In this document: positions 17,002 to 27,357 of the stretch, in pieces
How positions within the stretch are numbered: the stretch's first letter is position 1
How the letters are laid out: each line of letters starts with the position of its first letter
NCBI GenBank assembly: GCA_023334545.1
Contig: JAADVB010000106.1
Location: 1-58,496 of the forward strand
Origin: Salisapilia sapeloensis
Taxonomy: Eukaryota > Oomycota > Peronosporomycetes > Peronosporales > Salisapiliaceae
Direction of reading: 5' to 3'
DNA: 58,496 nt
The notes under the pieces: generated by a model
Databases searched by the model: none
The model's input: the letters and a program-made list of their open reading frames with translations, nothing else
What the model was told of the DNA's origin: nothing
Program-made: the position numbers and the translations under genes

Positions 17002-18093
17002 TTAGGCAATCGATTCCCATGCTTGCATCAGCACTTGCGTCGGCTCTGGCGCACGAACAGCAATGCGCACAAACGTCGGCAAGTTGTACCCAGGTTTTCC
17101 CGAGCGCACGGGCACTCCATTCTTCTTGGCAAGTTCCACCGCCTTCTCACTCGTTTCCTCCGACTGCGTGTCGACCCACACCCAGCTCAAGAACGGCTCT
17201 CCATACACTTTCCACGACGGAAACTTGGCATGCAGTTGGTCCACGAGTGCCTGGCGCCACTTGGGCGTGACCTCCCATGTCTTGTCCAGATACGCCGTGT
17301 CCTGGACAACGGCAGACAGGAAAGCCAGTGCCATCGAGTTCACTGACCATGGCACCTGCTTCTGCTTGATCTTAGCCGCGTGCTCTGCGGTAGGCGCAAC
17401 GACACTGCCCAATCGAACGCCAGTGCACGACCACAGCTTGGTCCAAGAGGTCATGACCCACACGTCCAGGCCACGTTCGGCGCTCAATTTCTTCGCCCAC
17501 TCGCGCTCATGGATGAGACTATCCTGGCGCCAGTTGGGACCTAGCCAAGGCTGCATGCTTTCATCGACAATCACCGTATGGTTGTCCGGACTCTTTTCCT
17601 CGATATACTTTTTCATATCCGTTACGTTGAGGTAGTCGCCCGTCGGGTTCGTCGGGTTCACCATGCACGTGAGCACGGCTGAAGGGTCATCGCACGGCAA
17701 TGTCTGTCGTCCGGCAGCATTGCTCGAACGTTCGTATTCCTTGTATTGCGTCAGCGTGCTGCCTGGACGCCAGCCGCCTGGCTGTACGCTACGCACGACC
17801 AGGTCAATGAGCTCCGACGCGCCATTGCCGAGTAAAAGCAGAGGCAAGACAGACTGCAAGTCGGATTCAGGCCAGAGGAACTTGGCCAAGTGCGAGATGG
17901 CAGGCTGGAAATCGGCCGGCGGGTAGTGGTGGATCGTGTCGACGGCTTCCTTTGCAGCCCGGAGTGCACCTTCGGGTGTACCGAGGCCGTTGGTGGTGAC
18001 GCTAAAGTCTTCCGTAAAGTTAGATAGGAACTTCCAGTCCTGTCCTCCGTGGAAGGTCTGTGTAGACTCGTCCCAGACTTGCTGCTTGGACAT
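17002..18093 (-). CDS. PLP-dependent class I/II aminotransferase (HisC/CobD-like)
   Basis: 363 aa, intronless, from ATG 18093. The fold-type I signatures are in order: GNGASELIDL for cofactor phosphate binding, VNPTNPTGDYL with the pyridine-stacking asparagine, VIVDESM with the aspartate that pairs with the pyridine nitrogen, and SWTKLWSCTGVRLG with Lys219 as the likely Schiff-base lysine. The C-terminal FVRIAVR carries the substrate carboxylate arginine. The compact length and motif spacing resemble histidinol-phosphate aminotransferase and L-threonine-O-3-phosphate decarboxylase. The substrate cannot be settled by eye. A bacterial origin is possible but not shown. No targeting peptide is obvious. 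Confidence 0.9.
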   Translation of the reverse strand: MSKQQVWDESTQTFHGGQDWKFLSNFTEDFSVTTNGLGTPEGALRAAKEAVDTIHHYPPADFQPAISHLAKFLWPESDLQSVLPLLLLGNGASELIDLVVRSVQPGGWRPGSTLTQYKEYERSSNAAGRQTLPCDDPSAVLTCMVNPTNPTGDYLNVTDMKKYIEEKSPDNHTVIVDESMQPWLGPNWRQDSLIHEREWAKKLSAERGLDVWVMTSWTKLWSCTGVRLGSVVAPTAEHAAKIKQKQVPWSVNSMALAFLSAVVQDTAYLDKTWEVTPKWRQALVDQLHAKFPSWKVYGEPFLSWVWVDTQSEETSEKAVELAKKNGVPVRSGKPGYNLPTFVRIAVRAPEPTQVLMQAWESIA

Positions 18094-18620
18094 GATCTCT
18101 TGCGTGTTTGCTTTGTGCGGTCGAAAAGTTACTTTGGAGCAGTTGTTGTAAACATGATTTCGAACGGTAGAGCTAGGAAGGATGTTGCGTTGTCTGCATC
18201 ACTAAGATCCTCTGCCTAGATGATTCATGTACCACCATTGCAGTGCTAATACTGCTGTAGTTTGGAGATAGGCATGGAGTTATGTTTGACGTTGCATGAA
18301 TGTTCCTATACGTCTGGTCGTCGTCCAGAAGACCAAAGCTGAAGTACCAACTAGCTATTTTCCTTGGTTCGTTTCATGCAGATGGACAATATATCATGCC
18401 ATGACACGAGTCCTCTTGGCAAAGGTATCGATCATAAACATACAAGAGCACTAGAAGCGTACAAATCGAGTACTCTAAACATGACGTGAATTGTCATTTC
18501 AATCGTAAAACTTGGCTCAATCTCGATAGCAGTCATCTAGTAATGCTTTTAACCGGTAGCAAAACGCACAAGGCATTTATCTGCTTGCATCAAAACCAAG
18601 TTCCATGTTGACGCGTTCGT
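18094..18620. other. Intergenic region between two minus-strand genes
   Basis: 527 nt with the aminotransferase promoter and the TMEM161 3' flank. No gene, tRNA-like cloverleaf or repeat was recognised. Confidence 0.35.
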
Positions 18621-20348
18621 CTACCGCTGTTTCTTCTGTTTATTCACACTTTTCAGTTGATTCTTGAGCGACTTGGGCGTCTGTCGGCTCTTTCGTGGCT
18701 CGATGATCAAGTCATCATCGGCTTGGGCAGCTCCGTGGGGCATGTTCCTCCAGTACAAGAGTCCAGCGACACTGGCGCCAAACCAGACGAAGCAGACCCA
18801 GAAGAGAGCAAAGGCCAAGAGGTTGTAGCTCACGTCTGGCGTCATAAACTCATACGTCGACATACCTTTAATGAGCGCTGACATCTTCTCTCGGTCTAAG
18901 TCATCGCCAAGGCGGAAGCCACCAACATCCGGCGGCGTCTTGTCCGGAAGCATCACCATCTCCTGTCCCACATAGCCATTCACATCGTCCATAGAAGCAC
19001 TTGTGATGAGCAGCTGCTGTAGGTAGTGGAAGAGTCCAAAGCCATGGATCGTCGACTGTCGAAGGAAGAGAGCAGCGGACGCAAACAAAGCAATGGCAGG
19101 AGTGAGGAACTGAATAGACAGAATCGGAACGTAGTTGAACTGGATGCGAACTTTCGTACGTAGCAAGTCGCCGTTGACAACGCCAGGTCGACGGACGATC
19201 TGGAGCATCGTTTCCTTGGGCTCCATCAAGAACGCCTGCAAGTGTTCTCGGAACGTCACGAGTTTCAAGAGCACAATGGCGAGACAGACTCCGATGCGAA
19301 CGAGTTGGAAGGAGCTTTCTTTCATGGCAAAGGTCGAGTCATTAAACGCAACTTCATCTTCCGTGGAAGCAAAGCAGTCTCGGTAGAGTGCTTTCTCATG
19401 ACATAGGACTAGTGTCTTTGGTACAAAGACATCCGTTGCCAACGGTTTGATCCACAGAACCAAGCCTACAAGGGGTAGTATCATGTGGAAGTGCAGCAGC
19501 ATCTTCCAAAAGATATTGCGTTCTGGATCGGCAGTCATGTCAAAGTACATACGAGCAAAGCGGAAAGCTGGGAGGAAGCTAGTGCAGGCAAAGACAGCGG
19601 CTGCGAGGCCCAAGTTCATGAATGCACCGACCTTCAGGAAGCCTCCGAGCTGACGCATGAGCAGCATTTCACTATTAGTGACCCCAAGCGACTTGAGAGC
19701 AATTTCGCCTCGAGTTCCGAGGACCTTGATGGCCGATTCGACGCTAAAGTCCACGATCTTATAATCCGGAGCGAGCATCACGAAGAACGAGAACATGAAG
19801 GCAAAGAACCCGACGAGGTAGCTCAGTCTCGCTTCGTCCGTGGCAAAGCCTTGTGCGAGCGTGATCTGCAGTGGAAACCAGAGGGAGATGAACATGCATG
19901 TCAAGAGACCGTAGAAACTCAGTTCCGGCTGAGCGCCATCCACAGCGTCACTAGCAATAGCGATAACAGGACGCAGCATGGCCAGAACGTTGCCAACGAG
20001 ACTGCCAAAGAGCGTGGAGGAGACGAGGATGACCAAGGTCTCGTAGATCTCGTAGAAGAGCGTCTGCTGGAAGACGCCATGTTCCGTCGTACCGCATTTC
20101 ACGTAGAATTGCTGCAGCTTCTCCTGCGGCGACAACGGATCGGGTTTTTGTGTTGGTCGACCAGTACTAGCTGCCAAGTGAGCCTTCTCCGGTAAACCGT
20201 TGAGTTTATTCAGTAGCTCTTGTTCCGGCGGCAGGAAGAAGGTCAGGCCGGAAATAAGGAGAGAGGCGAGACTAAAGGAGGATCGCAGTCGCACTTGAAC
20301 AAGCGCAACTAGGATACTAGCAATGAACTCTAGAGGGAATAGAGCCAT
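18621..20348 (-). CDS. TMEM161-family multi-pass membrane protein
   Basis: 575 aa, intronless, from ATG 20348. The N-terminus (MALFPLEFIASILVALVQVR, then a second helix) is followed by PPEQELLNKLNGLPEK. This resembles the TMEM161 opening, where two helices precede EEEL-x-x-L-x-GK. About eight to nine further hydrophobic segments are visible, for example ETLVILVSSTLFGSLVGNVL and LVGFFAFMFSFFVMLAP, and a basic Lys/Gln-rich tail ends the protein. TMEM161A/B are conserved eukaryotic membrane proteins of poorly defined function, linked in animals to cardiac rhythm and stress. The family call rests on topology and the N-terminal motif. Confidence 0.8.
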   Translation of the reverse strand: MALFPLEFIASILVALVQVRLRSSFSLASLLISGLTFFLPPEQELLNKLNGLPEKAHLAASTGRPTQKPDPLSPQEKLQQFYVKCGTTEHGVFQQTLFYEIYETLVILVSSTLFGSLVGNVLAMLRPVIAIASDAVDGAQPELSFYGLLTCMFISLWFPLQITLAQGFATDEARLSYLVGFFAFMFSFFVMLAPDYKIVDFSVESAIKVLGTRGEIALKSLGVTNSEMLLMRQLGGFLKVGAFMNLGLAAAVFACTSFLPAFRFARMYFDMTADPERNIFWKMLLHFHMILPLVGLVLWIKPLATDVFVPKTLVLCHEKALYRDCFASTEDEVAFNDSTFAMKESSFQLVRIGVCLAIVLLKLVTFREHLQAFLMEPKETMLQIVRRPGVVNGDLLRTKVRIQFNYVPILSIQFLTPAIALFASAALFLRQSTIHGFGLFHYLQQLLITSASMDDVNGYVGQEMVMLPDKTPPDVGGFRLGDDLDREKMSALIKGMSTYEFMTPDVSYNLLAFALFWVCFVWFGASVAGLLYWRNMPHGAAQADDDLIIEPRKSRQTPKSLKNQLKSVNKQKKQR

Positions 20349-20755
20349 GTTAAAGGTGTAGAACGCGCGTGGGGAGAGACCAAGTGAAGATACGGACGCG
20401 ACGAGCGGCGACGCGTGTGAAGTCGCAAACGATCCGTTTTGTGGTTTTTGGTGATGGTTTTGTTGTCGATTAGGCGAGCGTCTGTCATTGGTAGAAAAGA
20501 TTTAATCACGATTTCTGTGGTTAAGGAGGTGAGAGAGGCATCGAGAGATCCATGCACGATAGAACCTACGTGCATCGGATATTAGATGCTATAGACTAGT
20601 TTAGATGCGTGGCATCGTCTTCATGGAGAGAAAGGATGGAGAAGTCTTCAAGTGTCAGAAAATGTGCTGATGTAATTGGCAGAATTGTATATATGTGACA
20701 TAGGATTGGTCGAAATTCAGTTGGTCGAGCACAAAATCGAGCAACAACTTCAAAA
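20349..20755. other. Divergent promoter region, TMEM161 / TAN1
   Basis: 407 nt between divergent starts. It probably holds both promoters. No distinct motif stands out. Confidence 0.4.
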
Positions 20756-21729
20756 ATGAGCTCGACGGACGGAGGCGACAAGAGGAAGCGTCAGTACCGT
20801 GGCAACCAGGGCGGAAACGTACACAACTTGTTTATTTATGCAATACCTACCTACCTGAAGTACTAATTTATTGTCTTATTACTATAGAAACGGCAAAAAA
20901 GCAGCCATGCACAGGCTGCCAATGCTCGTGGTAGCTCTGGCATCCTCATCACGTGCGACAAGTACAAGGAGAAGCAGTGTACAAAGGAAGCTTTGAACGT
21001 CTTTAACGATGCCGCAGATGAGTTCTATCCTGTGGAAGAAGTAAAGCCTGAGAAGACGGAAGAAAAGGAGACGACGCTCGAACAAGACCTTGAAACGGAG
21101 CTGAAGGCGTTAAGGGAAGACGCGAAAAAGCGCCGTACTGGGCGCTTCACTCCTTTGGAAACAACCATCCCGAGTGTCATCTTGCTCCAATGCAACGACA
21201 GCTCCATTCCGGTCGTACAGCTAGTGGAGAAGCTATTGACGAAGGCCGAGAAGGATGGAGAGATTGCATCTCGCTTCATCCTCCGAACGATTCCATTGGA
21301 AAGCATCGAGTATGCTAGTCTAGAGGCTATCTGCACTGCCGCCACACCTCTCCTCAAGCGAGAGTTTGGAGATGAAGACAAGGACACGAAGAAGGAGAGC
21401 ATCAAGGTACATTCCCACTCCAACTAATACAAGGCAAGTGCTAACTCTCTGGTCTAGTATGCCATTGACATCAAACGTCGGAGCTGCAACAATGTCAAGT
21501 CCAAGGAGGTCATTGACGCCGTCGCAGCCCTCGTGCCAGAACACCACAAGGTTGATCTGGACAATCCGACCATTACCATCCTCATCGAAATCTTCCGCGT
21601 ACGTCCACCTACCTTTTTCTAGTCAACTCGACACTAACACCTTTCTAGACTAGCTTTGGCGTGAGTGTCGTGCATGAGTACCAACGTTTCAAGCGATATA
21701 ACATTCGTTCTCTTCTAAACGAATCGTAA
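20756..21729 (+). CDS. TAN1: TAN1/THUMPD1 tRNA acetylation adaptor (four exons)
   Basis: Exons 20756-20818, 20888-21406, 21458-21598 and 21649-21729, all phase 0, with introns of 69, 51 and 50 nt. The product is 267 aa. A basic N-terminus (DKRKRQYRGNQ, then KRQKSSHAQ) precedes GILITCDKYKEKQCTKEAL, typical of Tan1. A THUMP domain follows: IASRFILRTIPLES, then across the junction YAIDIKRRSCNNVKSKEVID and VVHEYQRFKRYNI. Tan1 binds tRNA and works with the Kre33/NAT10 acetyltransferase to make N4-acetylcytidine in tRNA-Ser and tRNA-Leu. All splice sites are GT-AG. The stop codon is 26 nt from the converging FKBP15-like gene. Confidence 0.93.
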
Positions 21730-21755
21730 TTTCAAAAAAAGTCAAGCTACCCATC

Positions 21756-24011
21756 CTACTCCTCCTTGCTCTCCTCTCTTTCTTTTCTCTCTTCATCTCC
21801 TTCCCCTGCGTCCTCTTCTTCCTCTGCCTCTTCCTGTGCGTCAGTCTCTGGCAAGGGCGGCTCATCCTCGACCATCTCCTCCTTGTTCCCTCCGCCCTGT
21901 ACCTTATCAATCACATCCTTGGTGCCTTGCTTAAGCAGCTTCCGAAGCACTCCAATCACCTGCTTTCCTTCCAGCTCCTCTGCTTCCTCAAACACTTCCT
22001 GGATCTGGAAGAAGAGATCGTTTACGCTCTCCTTGAAGAGACTCACGACCTGCTCTGCGCCGTCACCCACTCCTCCTTGACTCCTCAGCACCTCATTCTC
22101 CTGCTCCAACTCCCGCACCTTGGTCTCGACCTCACTCTTCTGTCGCTCCAGTTCCTCCATCTCGCTCTGGATTTGCTCCTGCTGCTTCCGATCTTCTTCC
22201 ACACTCTCCAGCTCTCTTTCCCGAAGACTCGAGAGCGACTCGAACTGTTGCTGAAGGACCGTCAGCTGCTGCTCCGCCTCTTGCTTCAGCCGACTCTCTT
22301 CCTCCAGAGCCTCTTCCGCCCTCTGTCTCGCCTGCTTCTCGTACTCGACGTCTTTCCGAGCCTGGTCACTTGCACTCTCGGTCGCTTGTTTGGCATAGTA
22401 CGCGTTCAAGAGGTTCTGATACTCTTGCTGGACACGCGTGAGCTGTTCCGTCGCATGATCCTTCTCCTGTCGCAACTGCTCCACATGCCCTCCCGTCCGC
22501 ATCTCTCGATCCAAGTACTCTCTCATGCGTTCTTCCTTGTCTCGTTTCTCTCGACGTAAAGACTCCATCTGACTCGAATAGTCGTCACACTTGCGTTCGA
22601 GGTCCAAGTACTGCGAGTTTTGCGTCTGCACTTGATGCAGCAGACGCTCATTCTCATTCGCGAGACGTTCCACCCCACGCACAATCACCGACACATCCGT
22701 CGGACCGCCGTATGATGTGGTAGTGGAGCTATTCGTCACGTGACGCATGAGGTAGTCCAGCTTCCCATTCACTTCTTGCAGCTGATGGTTCACATCCGAA
22801 GGATGCGACCCTGGTGTCGTCCATAAGCTCTGACTCGTCTGCTGAGACGGATACAAAGGCTGTGGGGAGTAGTTTTGCTGATACGACTGCTGTGGAGGAG
22901 CTTGCTGCTGCGGCTGCGGAGGCTCGGGAGTCGAATTGGAAGACACCTGCAGCTGCTTTTCACGACGCAAGAGCTCCAGCTCTCTCCTGTCCAACTCATC
23001 CTGTCGACTGCTCTTCTCCTCTTTCGGGACTGGAACGATCTCTTCACTTGGTTCAGGAATGTCCGCCATGCTCATATTCGACATACTCTTCTTCTTACTC
23101 TTGCGCTTCGGGGGAGGAGCAGCCTTCTCTTCACTCCCTCCAGTCTTGGTCTTTACGAGCATAATGTCGAACAAGTACCAGTCCTTGTGATTCGTCTTGT
23201 TTGGAGGAGCTAGTACCATGCGTCGACTGCCCTTGCGCATCCCGACAACGCACTCTTCCAACGCTTTGAAACGCTCTTGGTTGTCGCCAAGTCGGATCTT
23301 ACGAACGTCTCCTCCATTCGTCTGTTCAAACGGACTGTACTTGGTGATAAACTCCACCGGGCGGCTGGATGCACTCCCGACCACGCGCCATACACTGAAT
23401 TGGACACCTGCTGTGTCTCCCTTGTTCACCTTATTACCAGTCACATGGACCAAATCTTCCTTCAAGTACCCTGGTGATGCACTCTTGGGCAACGACTTTT
23501 CCTGCGTAGGTCCCCAGATCTCTAGGTGCAGTTTCACGAGGAAAAGAGACTTGAGAAACTCTGTCCGTTGGTCTTCAGCAGCAAACTTTACCGACCAATT
23601 CGTCCCTTTGTCATCGTAAAAGTTGATAAAGTTCTTCGGTTGTAACGTGACTTTGGGAAAGTCTGGACGAACACGGAGGGTGCACACATGTGCTTTCGTT
23701 GTAGTGTAGAATACGAGCGTGTAGTTGACTTCGCTTCCGGCGAGAACACATCCAATGTACTTGTTCCCAGAGCCTTGGTCTCCCATTTGAACGTAGCTAC
23801 GAGATTGGGAGTCATACTGATGGAGGGCAACGGTCGTGCTGTAAAGGATAGACGCCGTCGGAGCTGCAGCAGGCGCCGGAGATGGCGCAGGCGGTCCCGA
23901 TTGCTTTGCTGGCTCTTTTGGCGCAGTATATCGGAGCGCATCATTGCCCTGAGGAGCTGAGAAAGAGCTCGTTTGAAAGATACCGTTCAGGCGGGACTGA
24001 GGATCTCCCAT
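21756..24011 (-). CDS. FKBP15-like protein: WH1-like domain, degenerate FKBP domain, long coiled coil
   Basis: 751 aa, intronless, from ATG 24011. Residues ~50-165 resemble a WH1/EVH1 domain (YSTTVALHQYDSQSRSYVQM, then FINFYDDKGTNWSVKF and FLKSLFLVKLHLEIW). Residues ~180-290 resemble an FKBP fold (VHVTGNKVNKGDTAGVQFSV, EECVVGMRKGSRRMVLAPP, WYLFDIMLVKTK). Peptidyl-prolyl isomerase activity is doubtful because the aromatic pocket is poorly conserved. A Pro/Gln-rich linker leads to a long coiled coil (~430-670) and an acidic tail. FKBP15 (WAFL) associates with early endosomes, the WASH complex and actin. The domain order matches it well. Confidence 0.87.
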   Translation of the reverse strand: MGDPQSRLNGIFQTSSFSAPQGNDALRYTAPKEPAKQSGPPAPSPAPAAAPTASILYSTTVALHQYDSQSRSYVQMGDQGSGNKYIGCVLAGSEVNYTLVFYTTTKAHVCTLRVRPDFPKVTLQPKNFINFYDDKGTNWSVKFAAEDQRTEFLKSLFLVKLHLEIWGPTQEKSLPKSASPGYLKEDLVHVTGNKVNKGDTAGVQFSVWRVVGSASSRPVEFITKYSPFEQTNGGDVRKIRLGDNQERFKALEECVVGMRKGSRRMVLAPPNKTNHKDWYLFDIMLVKTKTGGSEEKAAPPPKRKSKKKSMSNMSMADIPEPSEEIVPVPKEEKSSRQDELDRRELELLRREKQLQVSSNSTPEPPQPQQQAPPQQSYQQNYSPQPLYPSQQTSQSLWTTPGSHPSDVNHQLQEVNGKLDYLMRHVTNSSTTTSYGGPTDVSVIVRGVERLANENERLLHQVQTQNSQYLDLERKCDDYSSQMESLRREKRDKEERMREYLDREMRTGGHVEQLRQEKDHATEQLTRVQQEYQNLLNAYYAKQATESASDQARKDVEYEKQARQRAEEALEEESRLKQEAEQQLTVLQQQFESLSSLRERELESVEEDRKQQEQIQSEMEELERQKSEVETKVRELEQENEVLRSQGGVGDGAEQVVSLFKESVNDLFFQIQEVFEEAEELEGKQVIGVLRKLLKQGTKDVIDKVQGGGNKEEMVEDEPPLPETDAQEEAEEEEDAGEGDEERKEREESKEE

Positions 24012-24464
24012 ATCTGCTGTCCGACGGTCGCAATGCAGTAGGAATGGAAGTCAAAGAGGAGAATCGATGTACTTCGATTCTGAATTTTCTTTGTGATGAC
24101 GAGGATAAAGTGAATAAGAGCGTGACGAAAGGATAGACACACTTGTTTCGTTCTCTCGTTTAGCTATTGCGTCATTTCCAAAGGTCATCGAAACAAGTAT
24201 CAATCAAGCCGAGTGTGACGGTGGTACTCGCTTGATTTCATGTCACTTCACGTGTATATTCCATATTGTCGCTATACTTCCATCAAGCTCCGTTCCGTGG
24301 GATGCTCCATCGTGTCTATTTTTATGAAATCGTTCTCAGACGATGCACATGCACCGCTTAGAGATCGCGTGAAAGTCGGACGCACTTCATTCGTGGTTTC
24401 AATCCTGCATCCCCTCGCGTCTCTTCTCTCGTCCAAGTAGATTTAATTATCTTCTACAAACACG
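24012..24464. other. Divergent promoter region, FKBP15-like / HDAC
   Basis: 453 nt. It carries short open frames without domain content and probably both promoters. TTCATTCGTGGTTTCAATCC (24386-24405) is a possible initiator for the HDAC gene. Confidence 0.35.
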
Positions 24465-25914
24465 ATGGCACAAGCTAAGCGCCGAGTAACCTACTTTTAC
24501 GACTGTAAGTCATGAAAGAAGCTAGTGTATCATAGACGACCATTCATTTCATAGCTAACGATTGTCTGTCTGTCTATTGTAGCCGAGATTGGCAACTACG
24601 ACTATGGCCAATTCCACAACATGAAGGTACCTCTCTTCTTTTCAATCTACACAAGCTCCACGCATCACATCATGTCTCTATCCTTATAGCCTCATCGTGT
24701 TCGAATGACACACAACCTGATCGTGAACTATGGTCTGACGAAGCACATGCAGATAATCGTATCCCTCTCCCTCCTACCTTCTCCTCCACCTTCTCTAACT
24801 CTATATCTAGCGCCCTCGATTAGTCGAATGGTATGAACTCACGCGTTTTCACTCGGATGACTACATCCATTTCCTACGTCTCGTGACGCCGGACAATATG
24901 CACCAGTACCTTCGTCAGCTCCAGCGTTTCAACGTCGGGTACGACTGTCCGATCTTTGACGGCATCTTTGAACTCTGCCAAATCTACACATCCGCCAGTA
25001 TCGCCGGTGCCGCTAGATTAAACGCTGGCGAGACGGACATTGCGATTAATTGGGGTGGAGGTCTCCACCACGCGAAACGCTCCGAAGCTTCTGGCTTTTG
25101 CTACGTGAACGATTGTGTCATCGGAATCCTCGAACTCTTAAAGACACACGCTCGCGTCTTGTATATTGACATTGACATTCACCACGGAGATGGCGTCGAA
25201 GAAGCGTTCTACACGACCAACAGAGTCATGACCTGTTCCTTTCACCAGTACGGCGACTTCTTCCCAGGCACTGGCGACGTGGAAGATGTCGGGTACGGCA
25301 AAGGAACAAACTACGCCGTCAACGTCCCTTGCAAAGCCGGCATGGACGACGATAGCTTCTTCGGTATTTTCAAACAGGTCATCTCCAAGATCAACGAGAC
25401 CTTTGCGCCCTGTGCCATCGTCCTGCAGTGCGGCACGGACTCTTTGTCCGGAGACAGACTGGGCTGCTTCAACCTGTCCGTTAAAGGCCACGCAGCGTGC
25501 GTCGGCTTCGTCAAGTCGCTCAACGTCCCGACGCTGGTGCTCGGTGGTGGCGGCTACTCGCTCCGGAATGTCCCTCGCGGATGGGTCTACGAGACGGGTG
25601 TCCTGAATGACGTTGAGATCCCGGACGCCATGCCGTACAACGACTACTTTGAGTACTTTGGACCAGAGTACCGTCTCCACATGCCCGTGAGCAACATGGT
25701 GAATCTGAACACACCAGAGTACCTGAACTCCGTTCGAGACCGCGTTTTCCAGCACTTAGATTCGCTAGAGGCCGTCCCGAGCGTTCCGTTCTACGACGTT
25801 CCGAGAGATACAGACCGACAGGAGATACAGGACGTGCAGCGAGAGATGGATGACGAGAACGAGACAAGTGATAAATACCAGGAAAACAGACAACACCCGG
25901 TCGAGTTCTACTAA
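24465..25914 (+). CDS. HDAC1: Class I histone deacetylase (RPD3/HDAC1 type, four exons)
   Basis: Exons 24465-24504, 24583-24626, 24690-24758 and 24811-25914; introns of 78, 63 and 52 nt. The product is 418 aa. The joined N-terminus has the class I opening [15 protein letters not shown], then [11 protein letters not shown] and [11 protein letters not shown]. Catalytic elements are intact: the histidine pair in [16 protein letters not shown], the zinc ligands in [14 protein letters not shown], and the transition-state tyrosine in [14 protein letters not shown]. The C-terminus is short, acidic and charged. Such enzymes remove acetyl groups from histone tails in Sin3/NuRD-type corepressors. The last exon alone would lose the N-terminal ~75 residues. 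Confidence 0.97.
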
Positions 25915-25976
25915 GGAAAGAATACAATTGGTGCTTATTCTTTCGATGCAAAAGGACAGCGGAACGACATAAAGGA

Positions 25977-26762
25977 TTACGCAGTAATCCCACGCGTCTT
26001 CTCCAGAGGTTCACTCTTCAGCTGCAGGAACAGCTGACGCATGCGGCTCGTGTCCGCAACCTCCTCCTCCTTGTCCTTGGCCTCCGCGTTGCTCTTGCGT
26101 CGCTTGCGCTGCTTGATGTCCAGGTTCACGAGAGTCGTGACACGTTCCCACGGGTTGTCGCCCTCCAATTTCGCTGCCATGTGCTCCAGCGTGGCCTGCT
26201 CTTCCACTCGGTTGGACGCCTTTTTGGCCTCCTTCGCCTGTTCCCTGTCTTCCTTGAACTTGGCGAGCGCAGCAGCAGCTTCCTCTCGGCTCTCTTCGCC
26301 CACCTACGTTTCGTTCGTCAGCACACTGTTGTCTCGGTCTTTTCGTTTCTATGCAGAGTATACTTTCTCCTGCTCTTTTGCTTTTTCAGCAATCTCTTCC
26401 TCATACTTTTTCATGAACTTCCTATTGAGATACAAGATCGGATTAGAATATGAAGGGTGACAAGATAGATCAAGTTTATCCTACGTGAGTTCGTTTTCTT
26501 CCGGAACTTCAGGAATCTCGTTGCTGTTCACATTCTCCACTTCAAAGAAGCTATCGTACGTATCGAGTTAGGATAAGATCGAAAGTTCAAAGACGAGTAT
26601 TCGACACTGGCGAGTATTATCAGCTCTGTACTCGCCACTACACCAGTGTGAACACACAAAAAATTAGGTTACGTACTCTCCGTTCATAGAGGGGTCTTCC
26701 GGGGCCTGGAAGTCGTCTAGTGTAGGCTCCTCTGCGCCAGCGTCGTCTCCGAACGGATCCAT
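25977..26762 (-). CDS. CLC: Clathrin light chain (four exons)
   Basis: Exons 26762-26677, 26550-26485, 26421-26364 and 26303-25977; introns of 126, 63 and 60 nt. The product is 178 aa. The N-terminus is acidic (MDPFGDDAGAEEPTLDDFQ), as in light chains. A charged coiled coil that binds the heavy chain follows (TKFMKKYEEEIAEKAKEQEK, then ALAKFKEDREQAKEAKKASN). The C-terminus holds the family pattern NPWERVTTLVNLDIKQ and DTSRMRQLFLQLKSEPL. Light chains regulate clathrin lattice assembly and link coats to actin. Splice junctions are all GT-AG and join in frame. The stop codon faces the HDAC stop codon across 62 nt. Confidence 0.9.
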
Positions 26763-27046
26763 CTTCCCTCCCTGTTGTGTGATTTGGTTTTGCAGACGGC
26801 CACGTTGTCATCCGAAAGCCATGTGGTCGACACTATTTCAGATTCCATTCCGGATACAATCCGAAACCGATGTGGCACTATTACCTACAGCCTTCTTTTT
26901 GTATGAACTTCCCAATTGTCTTGCTTTTTGTATAACTATAAACCCATAAATAGTGTGGCACTAGGACGACACTTGTGCTCCATTCAAAGCGGCATCTCGG
27001 ACTTGATCACTTAAAATCCCAAAAAGGAGCTCCAAGGCAGGTCGCG
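26763..27046. promoter_or_regulatory. Divergent promoter, clathrin light chain / RPL29, with repeated elements
   Basis: 284 nt. ATCCGAAAGCCATGTGGTCG and ATCCGAAACCGATGTGGCAC recur about 49 nt apart (from ~26810 and ~26859). TGTGGCACTA occurs again at ~26954. The recurrence suggests binding sites shared by a highly expressed ribosomal gene and its neighbour. The repeats are seen; regulatory use is inferred. Confidence 0.4.
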
Positions 27047-27357
27047 ATGGTCAAGCAGAAGAACCACACAGCCCGTAACCAAACGGTCAAGGCCCACAAG
27101 AACGGTATCCGTAAGCCGAAGGACCACCGTTACCGTCCGACGAAGGGAGTAAGTCCTTTGTTCTTGTAAGTCTGAAGCGAGCGCCGAATATTCATCTTGC
27201 GTTTGTGCCATTTTGTGTAGCTTGACCCCAAGTTCCTCCGCAACCAGCGTTGGGCTAAGAAGTACAACAAGAAGCACGCCAACCTGAAGAACAAGGTACT
27301 TTTCGATCCTTTCGAATCCTTGTAGCTCTTTACTAATTAACCTTCCAGTCCAAGTAA
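27047..27357 (+). CDS. RPL29: 60S ribosomal protein eL29 (three exons)
   Basis: Exons 27047-27148, 27221-27295 and 27349-27357; introns of 72 and 53 nt. The last exon encodes only Ser-Lys-stop. The product is 61 aa and very basic. It begins [20 protein letters not shown] and continues [14 protein letters not shown], then [19 protein letters not shown], which is diagnostic of eL29. It is a component of the large ribosomal subunit. The second intron has a clear branch-like TACTAATTAA near its 3' end. Its length is in the normal range. Confidence 0.96.
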
